This document shows positions 1 through 8,267 of a DNA stretch of 53,616 nt, one piece after another; position 1 is the first letter of the stretch, and every line of letters starts with the position of its first letter. The stretch is from Acidobacteriota bacterium. Its GTDB lineage: Bacteria > Acidobacteriota > Vicinamibacteria > Fen-336. The translations under genes and the position numbers were made by a program. The stretch covers positions 1 to 53,616 of the forward strand of contig JACQGI010000043.1 in NCBI GenBank assembly GCA_016199625.1, read 5' to 3'. The notes beneath the pieces are model-generated. The model worked only from the letters and a program-made list of their open reading frames with translations, had not been told where the DNA came from and ran no database searches.

Positions 1-1
1 A

Positions 2-529
2 ACTTTCAACGTTCAGCGGGACATCCCCGGCGCCTTCGTCGACGTGGCTACGTTCCTACCACTCGAACGATTCACCGGGATCCGAAACCAGATCCAGCAC
101 CTCGACCGGGCATCGAGCTCGCTCATCAGCATCTTCACGGACGCATTCGAGTGTCACGCGGAGAATGGGGCAGGGCATCTGGTTTGGATCCGCGACGACA
201 GGCAACTGCAGGTTGACGTGCTGAAACAGCTCACTTGGTACTACGTCATCCTCCGGCCCGGTCTCGCCACGCAGCAAGCCGGTCAGGAGAAGATCATTGA
301 GCTCCTCTTCACGCATTTCCTTGGTGTGATAGGGGACAAGAAAAAGGACCCGCTCCTGCCGCCAGGATTCCGAGGTCTCTTCCACCCGGACGGACCTTCC
401 AACCAACCGCACAGGGCGCGTCTCGCTGCAGACATCGTGTCGGGTTTGACCGAACAAGAAGCAGTGATGCTGTTTAGGCGCCTAACGGGGCATAGCAGTG
501 GTTCCCTTCTGGACTGGCTTCCCACATGA
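2..529 (+). CDS. dGTPase-like dNTP triphosphohydrolase, C-terminal part (cut by left edge)
   Basis: The reading frame is open to the window edge and ends at TGA 527-529, so only about 175 C-terminal residues are visible and the HD metal-binding core is outside. The visible part has the pattern of the helical C-terminal region of dGTP triphosphohydrolases: LKQLTWYYVILRPGLATQQ followed by a GQ..I..LF helix, and near the end ADIVSGLTEQEA with RRLTG. In this family the enzyme hydrolyses dNTPs to deoxynucleoside plus triphosphate. The next gene is convergent, about 70 bases away. The family call rests on the C-terminal motifs alone; a different HD-domain protein is possible. Confidence 0.6.
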   Translation, partial: TFNVQRDIPGAFVDVATFLPLERFTGIRNQIQHLDRASSSLISIFTDAFECHAENGAGHLVWIRDDRQLQVDVLKQLTWYYVILRPGLATQQAGQEKIIELLFTHFLGVIGDKKKDPLLPPGFRGLFHPDGPSNQPHRARLAADIVSGLTEQEAVMLFRRLTGHSSGSLLDWLPT

Positions 530-601
530 GTGGCACCGCGTCCGCTCGCCTTCGACCATCGGGACAGGGGCTATCGTCCGCGTCTGGAAGTTCGTCACAG
601 C

Positions 602-2209
602 TCAGTCCGGCGCGGCGTAGTTGATCGGCGCTCCGGCGTAGCGCGTCTCGCGGATCCGCTGGAAGATGGCGTCGCCGTCGGGGAAGCCGGGCCGGACGTA
701 GTAGTAGTGGGCGTCGTAGGGGTTGCGCCCGAAGGCCGCCGCCAGGCGATAGCCGCGCCGCTCGGCGTATCCCTTCAGGACCAGGACCATGCGGAGCCAC
801 TCGCGGCCCAGGCCGCGCTCGGCGGCCCCGGCCTTCTCGGGCGGCAGCGCCGGCGAGAAGGGCGCGTGGAACGCGACGACCTCGGGCCGGTAGCGATCGA
901 GGTACTCCTCGGTGACGACGCCGTTGCGGGCGATCCAGGCGTCGTTGAGCCCCCACGCGTCCACGGCGCGCCAGCCGGAGTACAGGGGCAGGAGGCCGGC
1001 CTCGGACGTCACGAGGGTGTATCCCTCGTCGCGGTACTCCGAGAGCATGACGGCGACGTCGTAGAGCCCCAGCGGCCGGCTGCGGATCTTGCGGTACTCG
1101 CGGAACTGCGCGACGAGGAGGACCGCCGAGGCGGCGAGGGCCAGGGCCGTCCACGCGCCTGAGGGGACGCGGGCCCTCACGCGGGCCGCGAGGGGCGCAT
1201 CGAGAAGCGCCCGGCCCGCGGGGAGCCACGCGACGAGGATCGCCGGCACGATGGGGTAGCGGAAGCGCATGAAGTAGTTGGTCTCGTCCGAGATGAGGAT
1301 CCACAGCGCGCCGAAGGCCACGACCGGGAGGAGACCGAAGAGCGCGGCGCGGCGCGCGTCGAAGGCGGCGAGGCCCGCCACGAGGACGGCGAGGAACGGG
1401 CCGCCCAGGACGGCGACGTTGCGGAAGGCCTTCTCGAGGACGTCCCAGTGCAGGACGAAGCCTCCCTTGCGATAGAACGGGTTGGGGAGGGGGTGGCCGA
1501 AGTGCGCCCAGCGCCACGCGAAGTAGGCGAGGCCGAGGGTGAGGAAGACCGAAGCGAAGCCCCCGAGCACCGCGACGCGGTCGCCCCGACGCAGGAGCAG
1601 GACGGCCCCCAGGAAGAAAACGCCCAGGAGAGCCCCCTCGGGCCGCGCCATTCCCATGAGCACGGCCGCGAGGCCGAGCCAGCGCCCGCGCGTGGCGGGG
1701 CGTTCGCCCTCGAGGGCGGAAGACGCGGCGACGCAGCCGGCGAGCGTCGCGAGGGCGAAGAGCGGTGTCCCGTAGCAGACCGCCGCGTAGCGCCACGCGG
1801 GGCCGAGAGCCACGTACGCCGCCGACAGGAGGGCCGCTCCCCGCCCGGCGCCGTGGAGCAGGCGGATCGCGAGGAACACACCGAGGACCGTCAGCGCGTG
1901 GGCCGCGAGGCCCACGCCCCGCGCCGCCGCCTCGACCCCGGCCCCGAGGCGGTGAACCGCCGCGACGGCGAGCATGAAGAGGAAGTCCGTGGCGCCGTCG
2001 AGGGGCGGCTCGCCCACGTTCCAGGCGATGCCGTGCCCCTCGGCCAGGTGGACCGAGTAGCGCAGCAGCATCGCAGCGTCCTCCTCGGGGTGCGCGAGCT
2101 GCCGGGGGACGCCGGCCCAGTACGCGGCCAGGAGAGCCAGGAGGACGGCGGCGCAGGCGGCGTCGGGGAGCCTGTCCTCGTGGGGCCAGGGGCCGGTGCC
2201 GCCGGTCAC
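602..2209 (-). CDS. GT-C-type polytopic membrane glycosyltransferase-like protein
   Basis: A 535-residue protein with roughly ten hydrophobic segments after a short N-terminal tail. An acidic EEDAAML.RYSVHLAEGHG segment in the first extracytoplasmic loop, followed by GATDFLFML, resembles the D/E-containing first loop of GT-C glycosyltransferases that use polyprenyl-phosphate sugars. The C-terminal third is soluble and probably periplasmic. The start is GTG 2209, four bases after the stop of the FadL-like gene, so the two are co-transcribed. Substrate and acceptor cannot be told from sequence. The call is a fold-level one, made from the membrane layout and the first-loop motif. Confidence 0.6.
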   Translation of the reverse strand: MTGGTGPWPHEDRLPDAACAAVLLALLAAYWAGVPRQLAHPEEDAAMLLRYSVHLAEGHGIAWNVGEPPLDGATDFLFMLAVAAVHRLGAGVEAAARGVGLAAHALTVLGVFLAIRLLHGAGRGAALLSAAYVALGPAWRYAAVCYGTPLFALATLAGCVAASSALEGERPATRGRWLGLAAVLMGMARPEGALLGVFFLGAVLLLRRGDRVAVLGGFASVFLTLGLAYFAWRWAHFGHPLPNPFYRKGGFVLHWDVLEKAFRNVAVLGGPFLAVLVAGLAAFDARRAALFGLLPVVAFGALWILISDETNYFMRFRYPIVPAILVAWLPAGRALLDAPLAARVRARVPSGAWTALALAASAVLLVAQFREYRKIRSRPLGLYDVAVMLSEYRDEGYTLVTSEAGLLPLYSGWRAVDAWGLNDAWIARNGVVTEEYLDRYRPEVVAFHAPFSPALPPEKAGAAERGLGREWLRMVLVLKGYAERRGYRLAAAFGRNPYDAHYYYVRPGFPDGDAIFQRIRETRYAGAPINYAAPD

Positions 2210-2213
2210 GTGG

Positions 2214-3677
2214 CTACCGCGCGTGCCGGTAGATGGCGGAGACGAAGACCCGGTGGGCGCGAAAGGACACCCGGTCGCCGTTGAGGTCCGTGTAGTCGCC
2301 GTACTCGCGAAGGTAGGCCACGTCGAACAGGATCGGCCCCACCAGGATCCCCGTTCCCGCCGTCCACCCGCTGAAGCGCGGAGGCCGGTTGGCGCGCACC
2401 GGCAGCGTGACGGGATCCCCGCCCTCGACGGGGATCGTGACGAGCGGCGGCTCCTCGTTCAGCTCCCGGAAGTACTGCCGGTCGGTGAAGAACCCCGCGC
2501 GCAGGGGGACCTTGATCCGCCCCAGGATGAGGACGTACTCGGCGCCGATGCGGGTCTGCTCGGTATCCTGCTGGTCCGAAGCGACGAGGTCGGGATAGGG
2601 CAGGCGTTCGAAGACGTCCTCCGGCGCCTGCGGCACCACGGGGCTGCCGTCGTCGTTGGCCGGGGGCAGGGTGAAGTAGTCGTGGATCCGCCCGCCCGAC
2701 CAGAAGGTGCGCGTGTAGTCGAGGGACACCGTGACGGGGCTCCAGGGGCGCCACGAGGCTCCGACGCCCGCCGCTCCCGGGAGACGCAGCTCGACGTCGT
2801 CGCTGGCGAAGGCGTTGGTCGTGATGCGGTCCGGGGCGCCCTGCCGGCTCTCGCGGTCGACGCGCGTCCGGCTGAGCCGGACGTCGCCGGAGAACGGCGT
2901 CTTGGCCACTGCGGCGAGGTTGAGGCTCTCTACGGGCGTCCAGATGACTCCGAGGTGGAGGTTCCAGCCCGAGAGGTCGAAGTCCGTGTCCTGCCGGGTG
3001 CGCCGCCGCAGCTCGCGCTCGACGATCTGGCTGTAGCCGTTGAACCACTTGTTGATCGTGGCCCCCACCCGGACCTCGCGCGAGACCTGCAGCCCGCTTC
3101 CCAGGGCGAGGACGTCGAAGCCGCCCGAGGCCTCGACGGTCCGGACGTTCCTCTCACGCTCGATAGTCCGGGTCCCGGTGAAGGAGATGGCACGCTGGAA
3201 GCTGATCTGCGCGGCGCCGTCGATGCGTCCCGCCTCGAAAGGATACGTGAACGCCAGGAAGTCCGGCGCGTTGCCCGTCGTGCGGTCGGTGACGACCTCG
3301 CCGTCCGGCCGCTGCTCGGTCGGCGGGACGCGGGTCGTGCGGTCCAGGCGGTTCAGGCCCACCCAGGCGGCCGACAGCTCGGGGCGCCGCAGGTAGCTCA
3401 GCCCCGCCGGGTTCCAGGAGGCCGCAGTCGCGTCGTCGGCGCGCGCGAGGAACGCTCCGCCCATGCCGAAGGCCCGCGCCCCCGAACCCAGGACGACGCT
3501 CGCCCGCGTCTGCAGGTCCAGGGCATCCTGGTCGAGGCGCTCGGGACGAGGCGTGGGCACGGGCGATTGTGCGCGGGCCGTGACGGCGAGGCCCAGCACC
3601 GCGGCGGCGGACCATGCTGCGGCGCGCCGCGCCCGCCAGGCGCACCTCCGACCCTTCCTCTGGATGCAGGTGGTCAT
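2214..3677 (-). CDS. FadL/OmpP1-family outer-membrane beta-barrel protein
   Basis: A 487-residue protein with an Arg-rich, Ala-rich signal peptide ending near ARAQ (residue 37). The mature N-terminus has the family pattern: a short polar arm, then GSGARAFGMGGAFLARADDA and ASWNPAGLSYL, typical of FadL/TodX/OmpP1-like transporters and of the related PorV-type proteins. Alternating amphipathic strands follow to the C-terminus. Family members carry hydrophobic molecules across the outer membrane. The first gene of a leftward two-gene unit with the membrane glycosyltransferase, and divergent from the gene at 3719 across only 41 bases. The substrate is unknown. Confidence 0.75.
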   Translation of the reverse strand: MTTCIQRKGRRCAWRARRAAAWSAAAVLGLAVTARAQSPVPTPRPERLDQDALDLQTRASVVLGSGARAFGMGGAFLARADDATAASWNPAGLSYLRRPELSAAWVGLNRLDRTTRVPPTEQRPDGEVVTDRTTGNAPDFLAFTYPFEAGRIDGAAQISFQRAISFTGTRTIERERNVRTVEASGGFDVLALGSGLQVSREVRVGATINKWFNGYSQIVERELRRRTRQDTDFDLSGWNLHLGVIWTPVESLNLAAVAKTPFSGDVRLSRTRVDRESRQGAPDRITTNAFASDDVELRLPGAAGVGASWRPWSPVTVSLDYTRTFWSGGRIHDYFTLPPANDDGSPVVPQAPEDVFERLPYPDLVASDQQDTEQTRIGAEYVLILGRIKVPLRAGFFTDRQYFRELNEEPPLVTIPVEGGDPVTLPVRANRPPRFSGWTAGTGILVGPILFDVAYLREYGDYTDLNGDRVSFRAHRVFVSAIYRHAR

Positions 3678-3706
3678 GAGAATGAGGCAGCCGAGGATAA
3701 CACGGC

Positions 3707-3712
3707 TATGAT
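3707..3712 (+). promoter_or_regulatory. -10 box TATGAT upstream of the gene at 3719
   Basis: TATGAT lies 6 bases before GTG 3719, which puts the expected transcription start at the start codon itself (leaderless). No clear -35 box is visible. Confidence 0.35.
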
Positions 3713-3718
3713 GCGCGC

Positions 3719-4882
3719 GTGTCGCGTTCGTCCCGCGGTCACGCGCTCGTCGTCCTCGGTGCGGCTCTCGCCCTCCGCCTCGGCCTGATTCTCGTCTTCG
3801 ACCGAGAGGCCGGCGATGTCCTGCGCTACCGGCGCGTGGCGGTCGCCGTGCTCGAGGGGCAATGGAATCCCTACGCCCTGAAGCACCTCTACCCGTATCC
3901 GCCGGTCTGGATCTGGTTCGAGGCCGGGGCCGAGTGGCTCGCGCGGGCGACGGGCCTCGGCTTTCCGGTGCTGGTCAAGCTCCCCGTCCTCGCGGCGGAC
4001 CTCGGCATCGTGGCCGTGCTCCTGCGGTGGCCCCGCCCCGCCGGCCGCGCCGCGTGGCTCTACGCGCTCCACCCCGTGAGCCTGCTGGTCACGGGCGTCC
4101 ACGGGCAGTTCGACGCGCTGATGCTGCTGCCGGCCCTCCTCGCCGTGCGTTGGCACGACGAGGGTCGCTACGACCGGAGCGCGCTCGGCCTGGCCGCCGC
4201 GATCGCCGTGAAGTCCATCCCGGTCCTGCTCCTCCCGTTCCTCGCGCCGCGCGGTGCGGACGGCCGTGCCCGATGGCGCTTCCTCGTCCTGGGCACGGCG
4301 CCCGTGGCCCTGCTGCTCCTCCCGTACGCGATCGCCGATCCGACCGCGCTCCTCCGCGAGCTGTTCGGCTACGGCGGCGTCGCGGACTTCGGCTGGATCG
4401 GCCTGGTGCGTGGCGCGGCGTGGTGGACGACGGGACGACTGGCCCGGAGCGACGCGGCGCACTGGGGCGCGCTCGTGCCCGTGGCCAAGGCGCTGTTCCT
4501 CGTCGTGTATGCGGCCCTGGCCGCGGCCTTCTGGCGGGGGCGGTTGCGCTGGCCGTCCTCCGTCGCAGCGCTCGCCGTGTTCCTCGCGTTCCAGGTCCTC
4601 TACGGCTCCGTCAGCGCGCAGTACCTGCTCTGGGTGGTGCCGTTCGCCGTGCTGGCGCCCGACCGCTCGTTCGCCGCTCACACGGTCGCCGCGACGGCCG
4701 CCCTCGTCGGCTTCTACGCCTTCCTTCAGCCGGAGATGCTCCCCGGCGACACGGCCTTGATGGCGGGCTCACGCGAGGCCGCGGGCCGGCTCTGGGTCCT
4801 GGGCGTCGCCGGCGTGCTGTCCGCCGGCGCCTTCTGGCTCCTCTCCCTCGTGCGCCGGGGCCGGCGGTCCGCCGAAGGCTAG
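3719..4882 (+). CDS. GT-C/GT87-like membrane mannosyltransferase-like protein
   Basis: A 387-residue protein with about nine transmembrane segments. Segments seen in bacterial polyprenyl-phosphate mannosyltransferase-like proteins are present: an acidic first loop (EAGDVLRYRR), YPYPPVW, HGQFDALMLLPALLAV and a K-S-I-P-V-LLLPF segment. The start is GTG 3719, because an in-frame TAA lies 21 bases upstream and no ATG falls between. The stop overlaps the stop of the convergent gene 4879-5268 by four bases. The neighbouring leftward unit also has a GT-C-like protein, which suggests a shared envelope glycan role, but no reaction can be assigned. Confidence 0.6.
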   Translation: MSRSSRGHALVVLGAALALRLGLILVFDREAGDVLRYRRVAVAVLEGQWNPYALKHLYPYPPVWIWFEAGAEWLARATGLGFPVLVKLPVLAADLGIVAVLLRWPRPAGRAAWLYALHPVSLLVTGVHGQFDALMLLPALLAVRWHDEGRYDRSALGLAAAIAVKSIPVLLLPFLAPRGADGRARWRFLVLGTAPVALLLLPYAIADPTALLRELFGYGGVADFGWIGLVRGAAWWTTGRLARSDAAHWGALVPVAKALFLVVYAALAAAFWRGRLRWPSSVAALAVFLAFQVLYGSVSAQYLLWVVPFAVLAPDRSFAAHTVAATAALVGFYAFLQPEMLPGDTALMAGSREAAGRLWVLGVAGVLSAGAFWLLSLVRRGRRSAEG

Positions 4883-5268
4883 CGGAGCGGCGAGTCGGGC
4901 CGCTCCCCGCACCGGAGCGACAGCGCCCGCCCCTCGTCGGCGAGGCCGAGGCATTCGAAGAGATTCCGGACGTTCTGGCCCAGGCGGTCGCCCCGCACCG
5001 GGGTCTCGAGGATCGCCTCGACCAGCCCTCGGGCCAGGACTGCGACGGCGTCGGCGGCGCGGAGCGCCTCTGCGAACGGGGGGTCCTCTTCGAATCCACG
5101 GAGCTCGCACTCGAGTCGCTCGATGGCCTGGACGAGGCCCACGGCCCCGCCGTTGCCGGCTTCGCCGAACGCGCCCAGGGCCTCGAGGCTGCGGCTGATC
5201 CGCTGGGCGACCGTGCGGGCGTGGGGGAGGTTGATGCGGACGTAGCGCCGGTAGGCTTCGTCGCTCAT
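4879..5268 (-). CDS. Hypothetical helical protein (129 aa)
   Basis: Starts at ATG 5268. The longer open frame upstream runs through the M16 peptidase on the other strand and is not used. The protein is predicted almost wholly helical and starts MSDEAYRRYVRINLPHARTV, with no signal peptide and no membrane segment. It has one cysteine in ELECELRGFE, another in NLFECLGL and one in LRCGERP. I do not recognise a family. A TAGACT box 20 bases upstream supports this start. Its tail overlaps the convergent membrane protein by four bases, so it probably has its own promoter. Confidence 0.6.
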   Translation of the reverse strand: MSDEAYRRYVRINLPHARTVAQRISRSLEALGAFGEAGNGGAVGLVQAIERLECELRGFEEDPPFAEALRAADAVAVLARGLVEAILETPVRGDRLGQNVRNLFECLGLADEGRALSLRCGERPDSPLR

Positions 5269-5287
5269 GGGCGTCGCGTCACCGGCC

Positions 5288-5293
5288 AGTCTA
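5288..5293 (-). promoter_or_regulatory. -10 box TAGACT for the 129-aa protein gene
   Basis: TAGACT on the minus strand (AGTCTA on plus), 20 bases before ATG 5268, preceded by GT. It matches the recurrent TAGAnT box of this window. No -35 is evident. Confidence 0.35.
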
Positions 5294-5366
5294 ACAGGGC
5301 GCCGGCCTCGCTGGGGGCGCATCGCGCTGCGCCCGCGCCCGGGTGGAAAGCCATCGGAGCGCGTGC

Positions 5367-5372
5367 TAGTCT
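5367..5372 (+). promoter_or_regulatory. -10 box TAGTCT for the M16 peptidase gene
   Basis: TAGTCT preceded by GC, 20 bases before ATG 5393. It belongs to the window's recurrent TAGAnT-like -10 family, but with a T at position 4. Confidence 0.25.
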
Positions 5373-5392
5373 GGGCTTTTCGCAGAGACGCC

Positions 5393-6649
5393 ATGATCGT
5401 CAAGGAGACGCTCGACAACGGACTGACCCTCCTCACGGAGGTGATGCCCCACGTCCGCAGCGTGGCCATCGGTGTCTGGCTCAAGCGGGGCAGCCGCCAC
5501 GAGCGACCGGAGCAGACGGGACTCAGCCACTTCATCGAGCACATGGTCTTCAAGGGCACGAAGAACCGCTCGGCGGAGGCCATCGCCGCCCAGGTGGACT
5601 CCATCGGCGGCCACATGGACGCCTTCACCTCGAAGGAGTACGCCGCCTTCCACCTGAAGGTCCTCGACGACCACCTGCCCCTGGCCGTGGACATCCTCGG
5701 CGACATCGTCCTCAACCCGCTCTTCGACCCGACGGAGATGACCAAGGAGAAGAAGGTCATCTTCGAGGAGATGAGCATGGTCGAGGACACGCCCGACGAT
5801 CTCGTGGTGGAGCTGTACACGCAGGCCTTCTGGCCGGACCACCCGCTGGGCCGGCCGATCCTCGGCACGCGCCGCAGCGTCAAGGGGTTCACCCGCGACC
5901 ACCTGGCGGGGTTCTTCCGCAGCGTCTACCACCCCGGGAACATCCTGATCGCGGCGGCCGGAAACCTGGACCACGGCGCGCTGTCCGGCCTCGTCCGGCG
6001 CCATTTCGGCGCCCTGGCCGGCGGCCGGAGCAACGGCTCGGGCCGTCCTCCGAAGGCGGCGGCGCGGATCATCACCCGCTCGAAGCAGGAGCTGGAGCAG
6101 ATTCACCTCTGCCTCGGCGCGCCCGCGTTCCCCCAGGCCCATCCGGACCGCTACGCCTCCTACATCCTCAACACCGTCCTCGGGGGCAGCATGTCCTCGC
6201 GGCTCTTCCAGAAGGTCCGGGAGAAGCGCGGGCTCGTGTACTCGATCTCCTCCGGCGTGACGTCCTACTCCGACGCGGGAACCCTCACGGTCTACGCGGG
6301 GACCAGCCTCGACTCCGTGGACGAGGTCGTGCGCCTGACCGTGGAGGAGTTCCGGCGCCTCAAGGGCGAGCCGATCCCCGACGAGGAGCTGCGCCGTGCC
6401 AAGGATCACCTGAAGGGGAGCCTGATGCTCTCCCTCGAGAACACCGGCAGCCGCATGAGCCACCTCGCGCGCCAGGAGATCTACTTCGGCCGGCAGTTCG
6501 GCCTCGACGAGACCCTGGCGGGCATCGAGGCGGTCACCGCCGACGACGTCCAGCGCATCGCCAGCCGCATCTTCGACACCGACCTGGCGGCGAGCGTGCT
6601 CGGCAACCTCGAGGGCTACCGGCCCAAGCCGTCGCTGCTGCGGATCTAG
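5393..6649 (+). CDS. M16-family zinc peptidase (processing-peptidase type)
   Basis: A 418-residue protein starting at ATG 5393; the frame is open further upstream, but homologues begin at this point (MIVKETLDNGLTLL). The inverted zinc motif HFIEH is at residues 46-50 (His46, Glu49, His50), and the third ligand is the Glu in IFEEM near residue 126. The second half carries the family's non-catalytic domain with GGSMSSRLFQKVREKRGL.YSI, including the Arg/Tyr residues that bind substrate in this family. There is no signal peptide, so it may be cytoplasmic, as in the single-chain bacterial homologues related to mitochondrial processing peptidase. Transcribed alone, with the toxin-antitoxin-like pair 50 bases downstream. 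Confidence 0.9.
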   Translation: MIVKETLDNGLTLLTEVMPHVRSVAIGVWLKRGSRHERPEQTGLSHFIEHMVFKGTKNRSAEAIAAQVDSIGGHMDAFTSKEYAAFHLKVLDDHLPLAVDILGDIVLNPLFDPTEMTKEKKVIFEEMSMVEDTPDDLVVELYTQAFWPDHPLGRPILGTRRSVKGFTRDHLAGFFRSVYHPGNILIAAAGNLDHGALSGLVRRHFGALAGGRSNGSGRPPKAAARIITRSKQELEQIHLCLGAPAFPQAHPDRYASYILNTVLGGSMSSRLFQKVREKRGLVYSISSGVTSYSDAGTLTVYAGTSLDSVDEVVRLTVEEFRRLKGEPIPDEELRRAKDHLKGSLMLSLENTGSRMSHLARQEIYFGRQFGLDETLAGIEAVTADDVQRIASRIFDTDLAASVLGNLEGYRPKPSLLRI

Positions 6650-6698
6650 AGTCCAGCACACCGGGTCCGGTCGGAGCTCCCGAGGTCCGCGGCCGAGG

Positions 6699-6704
6699 TA
6701 GAAT
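6699..6704 (+). promoter_or_regulatory. -10 box TAGAAT at the DUF433 gene
   Basis: TAGAAT overlaps the first possible ATG (6703). Transcription would begin near 6711, just before the second ATG at 6715, which makes 6715 the likelier start, with almost no leader. Confidence 0.4.
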
Positions 6705-7029
6705 GACCCTGACCATGGCCACGGCAGCGAAGACGGTCTTTCCACACATCACGACCGACCCCGAGGTGTGCCACGGGCGCCCCTGCATCGCCGGCACGCG
6801 GGTCCGCATCATGGATGTCGTGGCCGCCCACGAGCAGGGTGTCTCCCCGGCCGAGCTACGGGACTACTTCGCAACCCGTCCCCTCACGCTTGCCGAGATC
6901 TACGCGGCCCTGGCGTACTACAACGACCACAAGGACGAGGTCGAGGCCGACTTCGCCGAGGACGAACGGCTGGCGTCCGAGGGGATGGCTCAAGAGGCTG
7001 AACTGCGCAAGCACCGCTCCGGCCGATAG
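6703..7029 (+). CDS. DUF433-domain protein, putative antitoxin
   Basis: At most 108 residues. The core reads ITTDPEVCHGRPCIAGTRVR, the DUF433 signature (GKP.I.GTRI), followed by a helix-turn-helix-like region with a..hYF......EIYAALAYY. The C-terminal tail is acidic. DUF433 proteins are usually found as the upstream partner of PIN-like DUF5615 proteins and are thought to act as antitoxins. The stop TAG (7027-7029) overlaps the partner's GTG start, so the two are translationally coupled. A TAGAAT box overlapping ATG 6703 suggests the true start is ATG 6715, four codons in. The antitoxin role is inferred from the arrangement. Confidence 0.8.
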   Translation: MTLTMATAAKTVFPHITTDPEVCHGRPCIAGTRVRIMDVVAAHEQGVSPAELRDYFATRPLTLAEIYAALAYYNDHKDEVEADFAEDERLASEGMAQEAELRKHRSGR

Positions 7030-7394
7030 TGCCCGGCCGGTTCAAGCTCCTGACCGACGAGCATTGGTCGAAGGCTCACATCAAGGCGGCGCGTGATGCG
7101 GGGTGGGAAGTGCTCCGAGTCGTCGATGTCGCTGAGCTGGGACAAGGGACGCTGGACCCGGAAGTCTTGGCCTACTGCTCCCAACGCCGATACGTGTGGG
7201 CCACGACGGATCAGCGTGCCCAAGGACACATCACCGACTGGATCAACTCCGGCAGGACGCTCCCGGGCGTCATCATGGCTGTCCAGCGCCACCGCATCAC
7301 GCCGGGACGTCTCGTCCGCTTCCTCGAGAAGCTCTCCGCCGAAGAAGCGCCCTTCGCGGGCGTCATCCGCTTCGTGACTCCGGCGGAGGAGTAG
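7029..7394 (+). CDS. DUF5615 PIN-like protein, putative toxin
   Basis: A 121-residue protein starting at GTG 7029, inside the upstream gene's stop (TAGTG). The N-terminal strand FKLLTDEHW carries the first conserved acidic residue of Mut7-C/DUF5615 PIN-like domains, and WATTDQRAQGH carries the second (canonical form T.D.DF). The final part (LPGVI....R..PGRLVRFLEKL) is the typical C-terminal strand-helix. PIN-like proteins are metal-dependent nucleases. Here the Asp-Phe normally seen in the second motif is Asp-Gln-Arg, so activity may be altered. Paired with the DUF433 gene as a type II toxin-antitoxin-like unit. Confidence 0.75.
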   Translation: MPGRFKLLTDEHWSKAHIKAARDAGWEVLRVVDVAELGQGTLDPEVLAYCSQRRYVWATTDQRAQGHITDWINSGRTLPGVIMAVQRHRITPGRLVRFLEKLSAEEAPFAGVIRFVTPAEE

Positions 7395-7434
7395 CCTCGC
7401 GCGCTATCGCGGGCGCCCCGCGCGGCTGTAGACT

Positions 7435-7629
7435 GTGGGCTCGAGCACGATCCGCACGAAGCCCGCAGAGACGTTCGCACTCGAGGGGCTGCCCGCTTTG
7501 GTGCGGCTCGCCGCCGAGGGCGCGGACCCCACGCGCCTCGCCCAGGCCTGCGCCGTAGCGCCTCGGCTTCGTCGCTCGACGCTCTACCGGCGGATGAAGG
7601 CCCTGGGCCTGGCGCCGCCCGAGGACTGA
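7435..7629 (+). pseudogene. Fis-type helix-turn-helix fragment (64 aa)
   Basis: A short frame from GTG 7435 to TGA 7629; a TAG lies directly upstream in frame. The end reads LRRSTLYRRMKALGL, which matches the recognition helix of the Fis-like C-terminal domain of NtrC-type activators (typical RSTLYRKLK.LGL). The first 30 residues could be the preceding helices. No AAA+ domain is attached, so I read it as a remnant. It could also be a very small free-standing DNA-binding protein. Confidence 0.4.
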
Positions 7630-7798
7630 GGGGCCCCGGCCGCCGCCCGTGCGTTCTCCAGGGGGATCGCGGTCTCGTACTTTGCACGAAGATCGAGAAG
7701 CTCGTCAACGACTACAAGGACATCGTCTCGGACTGCCCAGACTGCGGTACCCTGGTGACAGGAGTCTTCCCGCGAGGGCCGCTGTGTCCCTTCCTCGG

Positions 7799-7933
7799 CG
7801 ACCGAAACCCGTCGCGTTGGTCCTCGACGACGAGGACGACGTGCATGACTTCGTCAGCCTCATCCTCCAGGACACGGGCTACACCGTGGAAGGGGCGGTC
7901 GATGGCGGGACGCTGCGGGCTGGTTTGCCCTGA
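7799..7933 (+). pseudogene. Response-regulator receiver-domain fragment
   Basis: In the frame ending at TGA 7931-7933 the translation contains VALVLDDEDDVHDFVSLIL and then QDTGYTVEGAVDG. This is the first strand, acidic pair and first helix of a CheY-like receiver domain, cut off before the phosphorylated Asp. No plausible start or downstream half is present, so it is a remnant. The stretch before it (7630-7798) has no gene I can support. One frame there contains a CPDCG zinc-ribbon-like motif without context. Confidence 0.5.
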
Positions 7934-7948
7934 TCCGACCGCTACGCG

Positions 7949-8191
7949 GTGCGCCCCATGCTCTACGTTCTCGCATCGTTCCTCCTGCCGGCGCTCGCCG
8001 TGGTCCTCGGCGTCTCGCATCGATACTGGCAGCGACTCCGCGAGCGAGAGCGGTTCATCCTCACCATGAGGGAGATCACGACCCCACAGAAGGTGAGCGC
8101 AGTGGAAAGAGCCCGGCTGGAGTTGCTGCGCGCTCCCTGGTGGGCCGCCTGGCGGTGGCTTCCGGATCTCTGGGACTGGCCGACGGAGTAG
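7949..8191 (+). CDS. Small hypothetical membrane protein
   Basis: Up to 80 residues from GTG 7949, or 77 from ATG 7958, which I prefer. One N-terminal membrane segment (MLYVLASFLLPALAVVLGVSH) is followed by a basic-acidic helix and a Trp-rich end (PWWAAWRWLPDLWDWP). No family is recognised. It follows regulator debris at 7799-7933, so it may be a small orphan gene. The evidence is only the frame and its hydrophobic profile. Confidence 0.35.
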   Translation: MRPMLYVLASFLLPALAVVLGVSHRYWQRLRERERFILTMREITTPQKVSAVERARLELLRAPWWAAWRWLPDLWDWPTE

Positions 8192-8255
8192 GGCTGGGGT
8201 GGGTGAGCGAACCTGACCGGAGACCGCCTCCGGCTCGCCTGCGGCCTTTTCGCAT

Positions 8256-8261
8256 TAGACT
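8256..8261 (+). promoter_or_regulatory. -10 box TAGACT for the MBL-fold gene
   Basis: TAGACT ends 6 bases before GTG 8268, so transcription would start at or beside the start codon (leaderless mRNA). No -35 is visible. Confidence 0.4.
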
Positions 8262-8267
8262 AGCGGC

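Noticed and set aside
3862-7029. A 1055-codon plus-strand frame across several genes
   Set aside because: Only its last 108 codons (the DUF433 protein) are meaningful; the rest is a shadow of the membrane protein and the M16 peptidase.
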